From NCBI GenBank assembly GCA_022843545.1, contig JALHNL010000027.1:1-33813 (forward strand): 33,813 nucleotides of DNA. The letters are read 5' to 3'. Shown one piece after another: positions 1 through 7,435 of this stretch. Under the pieces are notes generated by a model. The model did not search any database and was not told the origin of the DNA. It saw only the letters and a program-made list of their open reading frames with translations. Source of the stretch: Phycisphaerales bacterium (GTDB lineage: Bacteria > Planctomycetota > Phycisphaerae > Phycisphaerales > UBA1924). The position numbers and the translations under genes were made by a program. Each line of letters opens with the position of its first letter. The first letter of the stretch is position 1.

Positions 1-542
1 AGCAGTCGGTCCAGGTCCTCGGGCTTGGACGAGTCGCCGCACATCAGGCGGTGGTTGCCGAGCACCCAGATGTCGCCGGGGACCGTGGTCGCGGCGTCCG
101 GCGGCGCGGGCACGTCGTCAGGGTCAACGAGCCCCTCGTTGCCGGCGGGAGCCATGATCGCCGCGAGGTCCTCGGCGCTGAAGCCCAGCAGCGCGAGATC
201 GAAGTCCACGCCCTTGAGGTCCGCCAGCTCGATGGGCAGGAGCTCCATGTCCCACGACGTCAGCGTGGCGACCTTGTTGTCGGCGATGCGCAGCGCCTTG
301 ACCTGGTCGGGCGTCAGGTCATCCGCGCGGATGGTCGGTACCTCCTTCAGCCCGAGCTTCCGCGCCGCGCGGAGCCGCGTGTGCCCGGCGATGATGATGT
401 TGTCGGCGTCGATCAGGATCGGGATCTTGAAGCCGAAGGCCTCGATGCTCTTGGCGACCGCGTCGATCGCGGCGTCGCTGATGGTGCGGGGGTTGCGGTC
501 GTACTCCTTGACCGCGTCGATGGGAAGCGTCTCGATGTTCAC
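1..542 (-). CDS. ParB-domain DNA methyltransferase (partial, 3' end beyond window)
   Basis: The gene reads leftward from a GTG at 542, with a GGAG ribosome-binding site about 7 nt upstream, and runs off the left edge. About 180 residues are visible. The N-terminus (IETLPIDAVKEYDRNPRT, then AGHTRLRAARKLG and RIADNKV) is the ParB/sulfiredoxin-like nuclease domain. It ends in PGDIWVLGNHRLMCGDS, the linker that normally leads into the N4/N6 DNA methylase domain in phage ParB-methyltransferase fusions. Such proteins methylate adenine or cytosine and are common in phages, where they protect phage DNA or regulate it. The catalytic (D/S/N)PPY motif lies outside the window, so I infer the methylase half from the characteristic junction. 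The gene sits at the downstream end of the phage-type replication genes, and structural genes may follow to the left. Confidence 0.85.
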   Translation of the reverse strand, partial: MNIETLPIDAVKEYDRNPRTISDAAIDAVAKSIEAFGFKIPILIDADNIIIAGHTRLRAARKLGLKEVPTIRADDLTPDQVKALRIADNKVATLTSWDMELLPIELADLKGVDFDLALLGFSAEDLAAIMAPAGNEGLVDPDDVPAPPDAATTVPGDIWVLGNHRLMCGDSSKPEDLDRL

Positions 543-873
543 AGCGATCTCCGTTGGGACGCGCGGCGGCAAGCGCCAGCGCGTGGGGCGTCGTCGTGGC
601 CCGCCGCACATGCGGCAGGTCCGGGGGGGCGGGGATGGCTGGATCGCTGGTTGGCTCGATCGTTCGGGCCGACGGGCCCGTCCGGGGAGGCTCAAGGCCC
701 AGCTGCTACCCGCTGCAGGGCTTGCCGGAAGGACGAAGGTGGCGCCTCGACAGACATGACCGCATCCGACCGGTAGTTGGCCGCGGCGCATTTCGCGGCG
801 TTGAATGCGGCGGCGCGGAGGGCTGCGAGCCCGAATCGGCCGTACAGGCACCGCGTCCTCTAGGAGGCAACCG
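543..873. other. Divergent intergenic region between the methyltransferase gene and a 124-aa gene
   Basis: This stretch of about 330 bases separates two diverging genes and should carry promoters for both. I see no consensus -35/-10 pair. A 12-bp perfect palindrome (GACGGGCCCGTC) lies at 671-682 and a strong Shine-Dalgarno (AGGAGG) at 862-867 serves the rightward gene. Long open frames across it look like GC-driven chance frames: their products are arginine-, proline- and glycine-rich without recognisable motifs. Confidence 0.4.
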
Positions 874-1248
874 ATGCGAAGCCCGCGGAAGCGTGCACTG
901 CACTACTCGGCGATCTCGCTGCACGACGGCACGATCCTGGCCGCCTATCCGATGCGGAAGCCGGCTCCTCGGATCATGAAGCGAGACGGCATGCGCACCG
1001 ACGCGGACGGTGTGACAAGGACCTTTCCGGGCGCCGGACACGAACTGTCGGACGTGCGGAACGAAAGCCGGATGCGGTTCCAGGACATCATCGCCAACCG
1101 GCTCAACACCCGGCGCGCGCTTCGCGAACTCGTCGTTGCGCCGCTCGCCGAGTTGCAGGCCGAGGTCGCGAGACTGCGGTTGGAGGTCGCCCGCCTGTCG
1201 GAGTCCCTCGCAGAGAGCCGGGCGGCAGGGAACGGGGATCCGCGGTAA
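874..1248 (+). CDS. Hypothetical protein with C-terminal coiled coil, 124 aa
   Basis: I do not recognise the family. The start at ATG 874 is chosen because a perfect AGGAGG lies 6 nt upstream; the open frame extends further left only through low-quality, arginine-rich sequence. The N-terminal half has a mixed composition (HYSAISLHDGTILAAYPM). The C-terminus carries leucine/valine heptads (LAELQAEVARLRLEVARL) that predict a short coiled coil. The gene runs rightward, opposite to the replication genes, and converges on the 3' end of the primase gene. It could be a small regulator or a structural accessory protein of the island. A competing minus-strand open frame covers the same bases, but it has no matching ribosome-binding site or domain. 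Confidence 0.6.
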   Translation: MRSPRKRALHYSAISLHDGTILAAYPMRKPAPRIMKRDGMRTDADGVTRTFPGAGHELSDVRNESRMRFQDIIANRLNTRRALRELVVAPLAELQAEVARLRLEVARLSESLAESRAAGNGDPR

Positions 1249-1657
1249 GCGCCTCCGGCCTCGCCCGGCGGCCACGGGTCCGCCCACGTTGGCCCACGTC
1301 GCGTCCTTGGCGGGGCGGCGTACCAACCCCGCCACGGGGCCGCCTCGCGCTCGGACGGCCCAAACAAACTCTGTCGCCAAGCGCGGCTGTTCCCGCGGGC
1401 CAAGCCTCGCGTCCCCGCCCGGGAAGTACCTAACGCCATCCGCCTCCCGGCCGTTCGGCTTCGGGCTGTTGGGCTGGCGGTAGGCGCGGGCTGGCACGCG
1501 ACCTGCATGGGCGCGGTGGGGCGGGAGGGGAGACGTACACGATGGAAGAGAGAGATCTTTCAATCTTTCAATACCTCCCTTCCGCCCGTGCGTGTGCCCA
1601 CGCGTGCGCGTATCGCCTACGCGCGCGGTGAGTAGTTGAAAGATTGAATGATCTCGT
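1249..1657. other. Convergent intergenic region with an AT-rich long inverted repeat
   Basis: About 400 bases lie between the 3' ends of the plus-strand 124-aa gene and the minus-strand primase gene. The left part is GC-rich with no gene I trust. The right part holds the imperfect inverted repeat at 1552-1655, listed separately. Confidence 0.5.
1552..1655. repeat. 20-bp inverted repeat with internal TCTTTCAA direct repeats (possible origin or bidirectional terminator)
   Basis: The left arm at 1552-1571 and the right arm at 1636-1655 are reverse complements with one mismatch in 20. They are separated by 64 bp of GC-rich, alternating purine-pyrimidine sequence. Each arm contains a tandem duplication of a TTTCAAT-type octamer, so the locus has four iteron-like copies, two in each direction. 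The arms are markedly AT-rich for this region. The repeat begins 2 bp after the primase stop codon. Possible roles are a replication origin for the element, a binding site for an element protein, or a large stem-loop ending two convergent transcripts. The sequence alone does not decide. Confidence 0.6.
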
Positions 1658-3832
1658 TCAGGCAAGGGCATACACCACCTTCGGCCGCGTCGCGGACGTC
1701 TCCTCCTCCTGCCGCAACTGCTGTGTTTCCAGCAGGTTGTCGATGACTTCCTGCCGCTCCCGCTGGGTCAGCCACTGCGTCTTGCGGCAGAGTTCACTGC
1801 GGGAGATCTTTCCGCCCGCCTTGCGCACCACCCGCACGACGCGCTTCTGCCGGGCGTCGAACACGCCGTCGGCGACCCACTCGTGGGCGATGTAGAGCAT
1901 GCGCCGGGTGAGATAGGTCGACAGGTCGCACGCCCAGCGGGCGGCGTCGGCGTCGATCACGGGCTTCTCGGCGTTCGCGGAGCAGGCGTAGATCAGCGCG
2001 AGGCGGCACGCCTTCTCCTCGGCGCGGGCCCACAGCGACCGCCCCGTCTCGTCCGGCTTTGCGAGTTCTGCGTCCACGGTCGAGGCAAGCGCATCGAACA
2101 CCTCGCCCGCCTGCGGCGTGGCCTCGACCACGATCGGCTTGGGGTGCTCCTTGAAGAGGTTGCCTCCGGGCTGCTGCGCTCCCCACCATTCCGCCGCCTG
2201 CTTCAGAGGTTCGGGAACACTCAACGCCTTGGCCCGCTGCCGCACCGGCGTCTCGGCCGACTCGAACACGAGCAAGCGAGCGATGAACCCGTCGCTGAGG
2301 CTGTCGGCGGTGAGGGACTCGAAGAAGTGCTCGGGGACAGTCGTGCCGTAGACGCTGACGCAGGGCTGATCGACGACCTTGTTCCGCTTCTTGTCGGCGT
2401 AGGCCTTGCCCCGGAAGACCGTGTCGGCGCTGCTGTAGAGCTTCATCAGCGCCGTCAGCACGTTGAACAGGTGCGGGGCCTTCTTCGGGTCGCCGATCGT
2501 GCGCAGGAAGCGGCCGAACTCGTCGATCTGGAACAGGACCGCCGGCTCGGCCTCCACCGCGGTCACCAGCCCGGCGTCGGACGCGAGGTCCTCGTTGCCC
2601 TCGTGCTCGACCATGTCGGCGGCGAAGAGGATGTTCTTGTTGACCTTGCGGGCATTGTCCTTGCCAGCGCCGGAAGGTGCGACGCCGACGCAGTAGACGT
2701 TGGTGCGGTTGCCGCGCTCGTCGCGGACCTTCCGGGCCGCGAGCACAGCCTGAAGGCAGATGGCGGCCGCAAGGGCCAGTACCGGCTGCGGGCGCGTCGC
2801 CGTGGCCAGGTTGTACGCCACGACCTGTTCGATGAATCCAGGCACGCGGAGCAGGTGGGCAGGGAACGGACCGGGATCTGGCGGACGCTCCGAGCGGGCC
2901 CGCTCGACGACGCCACGCCTGGGCTCAGGGTTGAACTCGGAAAGATCAACGTCGCTGGACTCGGCGGGACCTGCATCGCGCAACCACCCGTGCGGACGGT
3001 CGTGCGGCTTGCTGGCGGCGTCGGTCACCTTGTGCCGCAACTCTTTTTCAGACCACGGCGGCTCGCACCGCGGGTTGTACCGATCCCACAGCAGCGAGAA
3101 CGCCGCCTCGGGATCGAGGCCGAAGCCGTGCACCATCGCCGTCGCCGCCGCGTACGTCTGGCTGTGCCCGCCCGAACCGGAGATCGCCGGAGGAATGCGG
3201 TCAAGGTACGCCGCGGCACGCCGCAGCACGGCGTCGCCCGCTTGGAACGTCGGCGTTCCGAGCGACTCTGGCTGTGAACGTGGACGTTCCGTGCGCCCGT
3301 GCCGCGCCTCGGTCACGGCCTCGGCCAGCGCCGCGACGGCGGCGGTCAGTTCCCCTGCGTCGACCACGGCGGGTTCGCCAACGAGCGGGTCGTAGGGCTC
3401 CCCGCTGGGATGGATGCTCGGGCCGACGACGGTCTGAGCCCCGGTGCTCCGCAGCTCGACGATCATCTTCTTGGACACCGGGTCCTGGTGTTTGCGGGTC
3501 TTGATCCCCTCGCAGATGTACCACCAGTGCGACGCGGGCTTGCCCGGCCGTCCGGACATCGCGCCCGTCGGCGGCAGGAACTTGGGCGCGAGCGCCACCG
3601 CTTCCTCGCAGTCGAGGTCGACATCCACCAGCCACCCGCTCGGCTCGCCCAGGAGCACGCCGATGTTGCCGGTGCCGTTGAAGTGCGCTGGTAGGTCGCT
3701 CTCGGAAAGGCGCAGGTCCGTCCACCCCTTGAGCACGGGTATCTTCTTCCGCGCCGGCACAGGGATGACCGCGTACCCGCGTGCGAGGTACGTGCGCGCC
3801 GACTCGAGCAGGATGGAGGATCCATCGCTCAT
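1658..3832 (-). CDS. PrimPol-DUF3987 primase/helicase, 724 aa
   Basis: This is a phage/plasmid-type replication protein that combines a bifunctional primase-polymerase with a DUF3987 ATPase. The N-terminus (about 1-175) has the PrimPol pattern: DVDLD acidic residues at 70-74, H102, and VELRSTG...VVGPSIHPSG near 125-144. A middle segment (about 200-275, ending CEPPWSEKELRHKVTDA) matches the helical domain that usually follows PrimPol. DUF3987 begins near 325, with Walker A GVAPSGAGK at 383-391 and a Walker B-like LFQIDEFG at 433-440. The start is ATG 3832, which overlaps the stop of the upstream helicase as TGATG, so the two genes are translationally coupled. A longer open frame upstream of this start only shadows the helicase gene. 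It probably primes and unwinds the element's DNA during replication. Family assignment is confident; the exact activity is inferred. Confidence 0.9.
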   Translation of the reverse strand: MSDGSSILLESARTYLARGYAVIPVPARKKIPVLKGWTDLRLSESDLPAHFNGTGNIGVLLGEPSGWLVDVDLDCEEAVALAPKFLPPTGAMSGRPGKPASHWWYICEGIKTRKHQDPVSKKMIVELRSTGAQTVVGPSIHPSGEPYDPLVGEPAVVDAGELTAAVAALAEAVTEARHGRTERPRSQPESLGTPTFQAGDAVLRRAAAYLDRIPPAISGSGGHSQTYAAATAMVHGFGLDPEAAFSLLWDRYNPRCEPPWSEKELRHKVTDAASKPHDRPHGWLRDAGPAESSDVDLSEFNPEPRRGVVERARSERPPDPGPFPAHLLRVPGFIEQVVAYNLATATRPQPVLALAAAICLQAVLAARKVRDERGNRTNVYCVGVAPSGAGKDNARKVNKNILFAADMVEHEGNEDLASDAGLVTAVEAEPAVLFQIDEFGRFLRTIGDPKKAPHLFNVLTALMKLYSSADTVFRGKAYADKKRNKVVDQPCVSVYGTTVPEHFFESLTADSLSDGFIARLLVFESAETPVRQRAKALSVPEPLKQAAEWWGAQQPGGNLFKEHPKPIVVEATPQAGEVFDALASTVDAELAKPDETGRSLWARAEEKACRLALIYACSANAEKPVIDADAARWACDLSTYLTRRMLYIAHEWVADGVFDARQKRVVRVVRKAGGKISRSELCRKTQWLTQRERQEVIDNLLETQQLRQEEETSATRPKVVYALA

Positions 3833-5523
3833 CAGAAGGGAATCTCGTCTTCGGGGATGCCGTACGTCATGCCCGCGGGCTCCGGCGGCCGGTCCGGCAG
3901 GCCTTCCTCGCTGTCCAAACGCGGCGGCTTGTCGCCGAGCACGTGCTGGGTGACACGCTCGAACTGGTCGCCGGCCTTCTTCTCGACGGTGATCGCCAGC
4001 GTTGGCGCGAGCGCCCCGGCCTTGGCCATCTCGACCGCTTCCTCGGTGCTCTGAGGGATCGGCTCCACGGAGCGGGCTCGCCACCACGCTTCCGCCTTGG
4101 TGCGGGCATATCCGGTGTGGTCGAAGCAGACCCACTCGCGAAAATAGCGGTTGAAGCCGACGCGGTACTCAACCCGCATGGTCAGCGGCGCGGAGGGGTC
4201 GCTGCGTTTGTAGTGCACGTGGTACGTCGTCTCGCTGACGCGGTGCTCTTCCCGGGTGGTCTGGCCGCTGAGGATGCCCTCAGTGCTCGCCTTCGCCTCG
4301 TGCTGTTGGCGGTTGGGATCGGGGAACTGGTGGCCGCACTGTGGGCAGGTCTGGTAGCCCGCCGCAATCAGGGCCTGGCAGTTCGGACACTCTTTCGCGG
4401 GCGCCTCGCCGTCACCGCGATCGTCGGTGGCGATGCGGATCGCGTCGACCGGCCCGTGGCGGAGCACGTTGCCGCCGAAGTCCAGCACGAGGCAGTCGTT
4501 CTTGCCCGGGTGCAGCCGGAAGCCCCGGCCCACCATCTGGTAGTACAGGCCCGGCGACATGGTCGGCCGCACGAGCGCAACGCAGTCGATGTGCGGTGCA
4601 TCGAAGCCGGTCGTCAGCACGTTCACGTTGCACAGGTACTTGAGCTCGCTCGAACGGAAGCGGCCAAGGATCGCCGCACGCACACCGTCGGGGGTGTCGC
4701 CGGTGACGAAGCCGCACTCGATACCGTGCTTGGCCTTGAGCACATCGACGATGTGCTGCCCGTGGCGGATGCCCGAGGAGAAGATCAGCGTGGCGCTGCG
4801 GTCCCTGGTGTGCTGGGCGATCTCAGCGCACGCGCCCTCGACCAGCCCCTCCTTGTCCATGAGGTCCTCGACCTCGCTGGCGACGAACTCGCCGGCGCGG
4901 ACGTGCAGGTCGTCGGTGCTGATCTTCTGCAGGCCCGCCTTGGTCTTGAGCGGCGACAGGAATCCCTGCACGATCAGTTCGCGGACGCCGACCTCGAAGC
5001 AGACGTGGTTGAGGATGTTCTCGGGGGCGCAGATCGCGCCTGACTTCAAGCGGTACGGCGTCGCGGTCAGCCCGATGATGCGGACGTTGGGGTTCACCAC
5101 CTTCGCGTCGGCGATGAACTGCCGGTACATCCCGTCGTCCTCGGCGGGGACCATGTGCGCTTCGTCGACGATGATCAGATCGACCGGCCCCAGGTCACAC
5201 GCCTTCTTCCAGATGCTCTGGATGCCCGCAACCGTAACGGCGTAGCCGAGGTCCTTGCGCTTCAGGCCCGCCGAGTAGATGCCCATCGGCACGTCGGGCG
5301 CGATGACGCGGAGCTTGTCGGCTGCCTGTTCGAGGAGTTCCTTCACGTGCGCCAGCAGCACGACGCGTCCGCTCCAGTGGCCGACGGCGTCGCGGCAGAT
5401 CGTCGCGATCACCGGCGTCTTGCCGGATCCGGTCGGGAGCACCACGCACGGGTTGTCGTCCCGGGTGCGCAGGTGGTGGTATATCGCCTCCACCGCTTGG
5501 AGTTGATACGGACGCAGTTGCAT
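3832..5523 (-). CDS. SF2 (SSL2/DEAH-type) DNA helicase with zinc ribbon, 563 aa
   Basis: A phage-type superfamily 2 helicase. It opens with the Q-motif-like LRPYQLQAV, then Walker A PTGSGKT at 30-36, DEAH at 120-123, LTATP at 152-156, TTGFDAP near 304-310 and motif VI QMVGRGFR at 329-336. A four-cysteine ribbon follows (C379, C382, C393, C396), and the C-terminus of about 160 residues is less conserved. Homologues in phage replication modules unwind DNA or remodel recombination and replication intermediates. It ends in a TGATG overlap with the primase gene, and its 5' leader contains part of a pentanucleotide array. The start at 5523 puts the conserved helicase N-terminus at residue 1. Confidence 0.92.
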   Translation of the reverse strand: MQLRPYQLQAVEAIYHHLRTRDDNPCVVLPTGSGKTPVIATICRDAVGHWSGRVVLLAHVKELLEQAADKLRVIAPDVPMGIYSAGLKRKDLGYAVTVAGIQSIWKKACDLGPVDLIIVDEAHMVPAEDDGMYRQFIADAKVVNPNVRIIGLTATPYRLKSGAICAPENILNHVCFEVGVRELIVQGFLSPLKTKAGLQKISTDDLHVRAGEFVASEVEDLMDKEGLVEGACAEIAQHTRDRSATLIFSSGIRHGQHIVDVLKAKHGIECGFVTGDTPDGVRAAILGRFRSSELKYLCNVNVLTTGFDAPHIDCVALVRPTMSPGLYYQMVGRGFRLHPGKNDCLVLDFGGNVLRHGPVDAIRIATDDRGDGEAPAKECPNCQALIAAGYQTCPQCGHQFPDPNRQQHEAKASTEGILSGQTTREEHRVSETTYHVHYKRSDPSAPLTMRVEYRVGFNRYFREWVCFDHTGYARTKAEAWWRARSVEPIPQSTEEAVEMAKAGALAPTLAITVEKKAGDQFERVTQHVLGDKPPRLDSEEGLPDRPPEPAGMTYGIPEDEIPF

Positions 5524-5563
5524 TTCAATCCGCCGACGCGACTTTCGCCGCGCCGGCGCTCAC

Positions 5564-5693
5564 GCCAATCCGAGCCCTGCCGGTCCTAACCCGGCCCAGC
5601 CCCTCCAGGCCGTGCCAGATCCAGCCATGCCACGCCGCGCTTAGCCGGACCGTTTCAAGCCAAGTCCCGCACAACCTTGGCTCGCCAGGCCAG
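5564..5693 (-). repeat. Pentanucleotide array 1 (26 phased NNGGN units)
   Basis: Read on the minus strand, 130 bp divide into 26 successive 5-mers. Most have GG at positions 3-4 and many end in C, for example GTGGC ATGGC and CTGGC ACGGC. The phase holds through degenerate units. The array fills most of the gap between the RusA and helicase genes and runs into the last 50 or so bases of the RusA frame. It is not a simple tandem repeat: only the GG/GC phase is kept while other positions vary. Related arrays fill the next three gaps. Its function is unknown. Confidence 0.8.
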
Positions 5694-6063
5694 TTCTCGC
5701 CGCGCCGCAGTCCATCGGGCTGTGCCGCTCAAGAACTGCCACATGCACTCCGCCGCCCCGCGTGCACGGGCCGCGTCGGATGTCGATCCGATCGATCATG
5801 CTGTCGTCTCGGTAGAGCCCGCCGTGCTGAAGCGAATCGAGCAGGCACTTGAGAAGGTTGTCGAGGTCGCGACGCCTCCGATCTGGCGGGTACACCGTCA
5901 CCAGCACCGTGAGGGGCCCCGTCACGGAGGGCGCGCCCATGGCCAGCAACGCCGCCTTCACGCCGGCGCGGTACTCCCGTCCGGCCCGGCTGATCAGCGT
6001 CGCGCGGCCGACGCGCCGGTAGTAGTGGTTGGCTGAAGGTGGAAGGGGAAGAGAGAGTTCCAT
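5641..6063 (-). CDS. rusA: RusA-family Holliday junction resolvase, 140 aa
   Basis: RusA is a homodimeric crossover-junction endodeoxyribonuclease of lambdoid-type phages that cuts four-way DNA junctions. The sequence has the N-terminal substrate loop (PLPPSANHYYRR), the catalytic core RRRDLDNLLK (D66, D68, K72) and the distal acidic cluster YRDDSMIDRI (D86, D87, D91). These match the essential aspartates and lysine of E. coli RusA. The expected domain ends near residue 105-110. The last 30 or so residues, including RTGLASQGCAGLG, are encoded partly by a pentanucleotide array and are probably not functional. The start ATG 6063 is preceded by AAGGCGT, which is itself the last array unit, so the ribosome site is weak. 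It works with the neighbouring helicase, annealing-type ATPase and DUF669 protein in recombination-dependent replication. Confidence 0.9.
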   Translation of the reverse strand: MELSLPLPPSANHYYRRVGRATLISRAGREYRAGVKAALLAMGAPSVTGPLTVLVTVYPPDRRRRDLDNLLKCLLDSLQHGGLYRDDSMIDRIDIRRGPCTRGGGVHVAVLERHSPMDCGAARTGLASQGCAGLGLKRSG

Positions 6064-6065
6064 AC

Positions 6066-6130
6066 GCCTTGTCGAGCCTCACCAAGCCTCGCTCGGCCAT
6101 GCCCAGCCTCGCCATGACCAACCAAGGCCC
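6066..6130 (-). repeat. Pentanucleotide array 2 (13 phased units)
   Basis: The 68-nt gap between the 205-aa gene and rusA is almost entirely an array of 13 phased 5-mers on the minus strand, such as ATGGC GAGGC TGGGC. It begins one base after the upstream stop codon and ends three bases before the rusA start, so it occupies the place of the leader and ribosome-binding site. Confidence 0.8.
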
Positions 6131-6131
6131 A

Positions 6132-6749
6132 TCAGTCGGCCAACACATCGAACCGTGTCACGCGGAATCGCCCGTACGTCGGGCGGAAGTCCGCCAGGCC
6201 CACCAAACGCCCAGCGTCGGTGAGCAACCCGTGCAACATCTCGGGCGAGACGTACTCCGGCAGGTTGACCATGAACACGAACGTGGCTGACCAGCCGGTC
6301 TTCAGCGCCGGCCGCACGCGAGTGATGCCGTTGCGCTGCACTTGCACGCGGCACTTGTGCTCGTAGTCCCAGCGCGTGGTGCCGAGCCCCGCCAGCGGCG
6401 TCAGGCTCACGACCGCCGCCTTCACGAGGTCCTGCGCGCTCTTGCGTGGCGAACGCGGGTCCTGCCGGAACTTCGCCGCTCCGATCACCGCCTGACGGAG
6501 GTACTCGCCCGGCAGGCAGAGTTCGCCGTCGTCATTGCGGTAGACGTACGACTCGATGTCGTCGGTCTTCTTCGCCGCCGATCCCTTGGCCGAGCGAGCC
6601 TTGGCCTCGACGGCCTCGCAGTTCCAGCGGTGGAACAAGAGATCCGCCTCGCCCTGGATCTCGACTTCCACGCGGTACGGGATGGTCGCGTCGATGATCC
6701 GCTTGCCGCCGTTGCTGATGTCCGGTCCGATCGCTGTTGCCGTGCTCAT
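6132..6749 (-). CDS. Phage-module protein of unknown function, 205 aa
   Basis: I do not recognise a named family. The start ATG 6749 is preceded by AAGGAG at suitable distance. The N-terminal 20 residues look disordered, followed by beta-rich sequence (YRVEVEIQGEADLLFHRWN), a charged segment, a well-conserved-looking block LPGEYLRQAVIGAAKF and a C-terminal GLADFRPTYGRFRV. The final aromatic-glycine motif is reminiscent of the end of RAMP/Cas7-like folds, but I have no further support for that and treat it as coincidence unless structure prediction agrees. Its position between RusA and the DUF669 protein suggests a part in recombination or replication of the element. Confidence 0.8.
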   Translation of the reverse strand: MSTATAIGPDISNGGKRIIDATIPYRVEVEIQGEADLLFHRWNCEAVEAKARSAKGSAAKKTDDIESYVYRNDDGELCLPGEYLRQAVIGAAKFRQDPRSPRKSAQDLVKAAVVSLTPLAGLGTTRWDYEHKCRVQVQRNGITRVRPALKTGWSATFVFMVNLPEYVSPEMLHGLLTDAGRLVGLADFRPTYGRFRVTRFDVLAD

Positions 6750-6781
6750 TCGTGTGCTCCTTTCGTTTGCTTCGGTGAATC

Positions 6782-6809
6782 CCGCCGCCGCGCTCTCGCC
6801 CGGCGGCGG
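6782..6809 (-). promoter_or_regulatory. GC-rich hairpin in the leader of the 205-aa gene
   Basis: A perfect 9-bp stem (CCGCCGCCG paired with CGGCGGCGG) with a 10-nt loop lies 33 bases upstream of the start codon at 6749, just after the end of a pentanucleotide array. It has no T-tract on the minus strand, so it is not an obvious intrinsic terminator. It may stabilise or process the mRNA. Confidence 0.45.
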
Positions 6810-6815
6810 CTGCAT

Positions 6816-6875
6816 GCCTTACCCCACCGCGCCTGACCCGTCCCAGCCATGCCGTGACCGACCGCGCCTTGGCAC
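6816..6875 (-). repeat. Pentanucleotide array 3 (12 phased units)
   Basis: Twelve 5-mers with GG at positions 3-4 on the minus strand (for example ACGGC ATGGC TGGGA) occupy 60 bp of the gap between the DUF669 gene and the 205-aa gene. They begin four bases after the DUF669 stop codon. Confidence 0.8.
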
Positions 6876-6879
6876 GCTG

Positions 6880-7347
6880 CTATCTCTTCCAGGGCGGCGT
6901 GCTCCCCGGGCCGGCGCCGACGGGGGCGCGGGCGCTCACCGGCGAACCGCCGCCACCCTTCTTGGCGTAGCCCTTGATGACGTTGGTGAACTCGCCGTTG
7001 TCGTCGCGCTTCTTCAGCCCGACGTTGATCTCCAGCGGGACGTTGTGGAGCTCGACCGAGTCCTTCGGCTGCATGACGCCGATGGCGCGGCAGATAGCCG
7101 AGAGCTCGCCGCGAGCGATCTTGACCGTCATTTCAGACTTGTTCTCGAGGTTGAGGCGAGCCCACACCAGGCGGCCCTTGAACTCGCCGTCGATGACCTG
7201 GAAGGTCAGCTGCAGGTACTTGCCGACGCCGGTCTTGGTCGGCTTGAGCTCCGACTCGGAGATGACGGCGAGGTACTTGCCCGCGGGGAGCGGGTCGAGC
7301 GCGACAGACGGATCGACTTGGTTTGCGTCAAAGTTCAGGTGTGCCAT
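6880..7347 (-). CDS. DUF669-family phage protein, 155 aa
   Basis: DUF669 proteins are short phage proteins usually encoded beside recombination ATPases or single-strand annealing proteins, and are thought to bind or assist single-stranded DNA. The family pattern is visible: LPAGKYLAVISESELKPT near the N-terminus, GKYLQLTFQVIDGEFKGRLVW in the middle, and VPLEINVGLKKRDDNGEFTNVI before a disordered glycine/proline-rich tail. The start ATG 7347 has a GGAG site about 8 nt upstream. The longer open frame is an out-of-register extension through the neighbouring gene. It lies directly downstream of the Sak4-like ATPase, a common phage arrangement. The ssDNA role is inferred from context. Confidence 0.85.
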   Translation of the reverse strand: MAHLNFDANQVDPSVALDPLPAGKYLAVISESELKPTKTGVGKYLQLTFQVIDGEFKGRLVWARLNLENKSEMTVKIARGELSAICRAIGVMQPKDSVELHNVPLEINVGLKKRDDNGEFTNVIKGYAKKGGGGSPVSARAPVGAGPGSTPPWKR

Positions 7348-7377
7348 TGATGTGTCTCCAGTGTGTGATGAGAAAGG

Positions 7378-7432
7378 GCCATGCCGTGCCGCAGCTCGCC
7401 AAGGCTTGACTTGGCAGGCGGTGCCGCGCCAT
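7378..7432 (-). repeat. Pentanucleotide array 4 (11 phased units)
   Basis: Eleven 5-mers in phase on the minus strand, beginning and ending with ATGGC, fill 55 bp of the 88-bp gap between the Sak4-like gene and the DUF669 gene. The array starts three bases after the upstream stop. Several units here are degenerate (CC in place of GG), but the 5-base phase is kept. Confidence 0.75.
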
Positions 7433-7435
7433 GAA

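Noticed and set aside
706..1671. Long minus-strand open frame across the 124-aa gene and the inverted repeat
   Set aside because: It is antisense to a better-supported gene with a perfect Shine-Dalgarno, its composition is arginine/proline-rich, and it has no ribosome site or domain.
6132..6749. Cas7/RAMP-like protein in the phage module
   Set aside because: Only the C-terminal GLADFRPTYGRF motif is reminiscent; there are no CRISPR repeats and no other Cas genes in the window.
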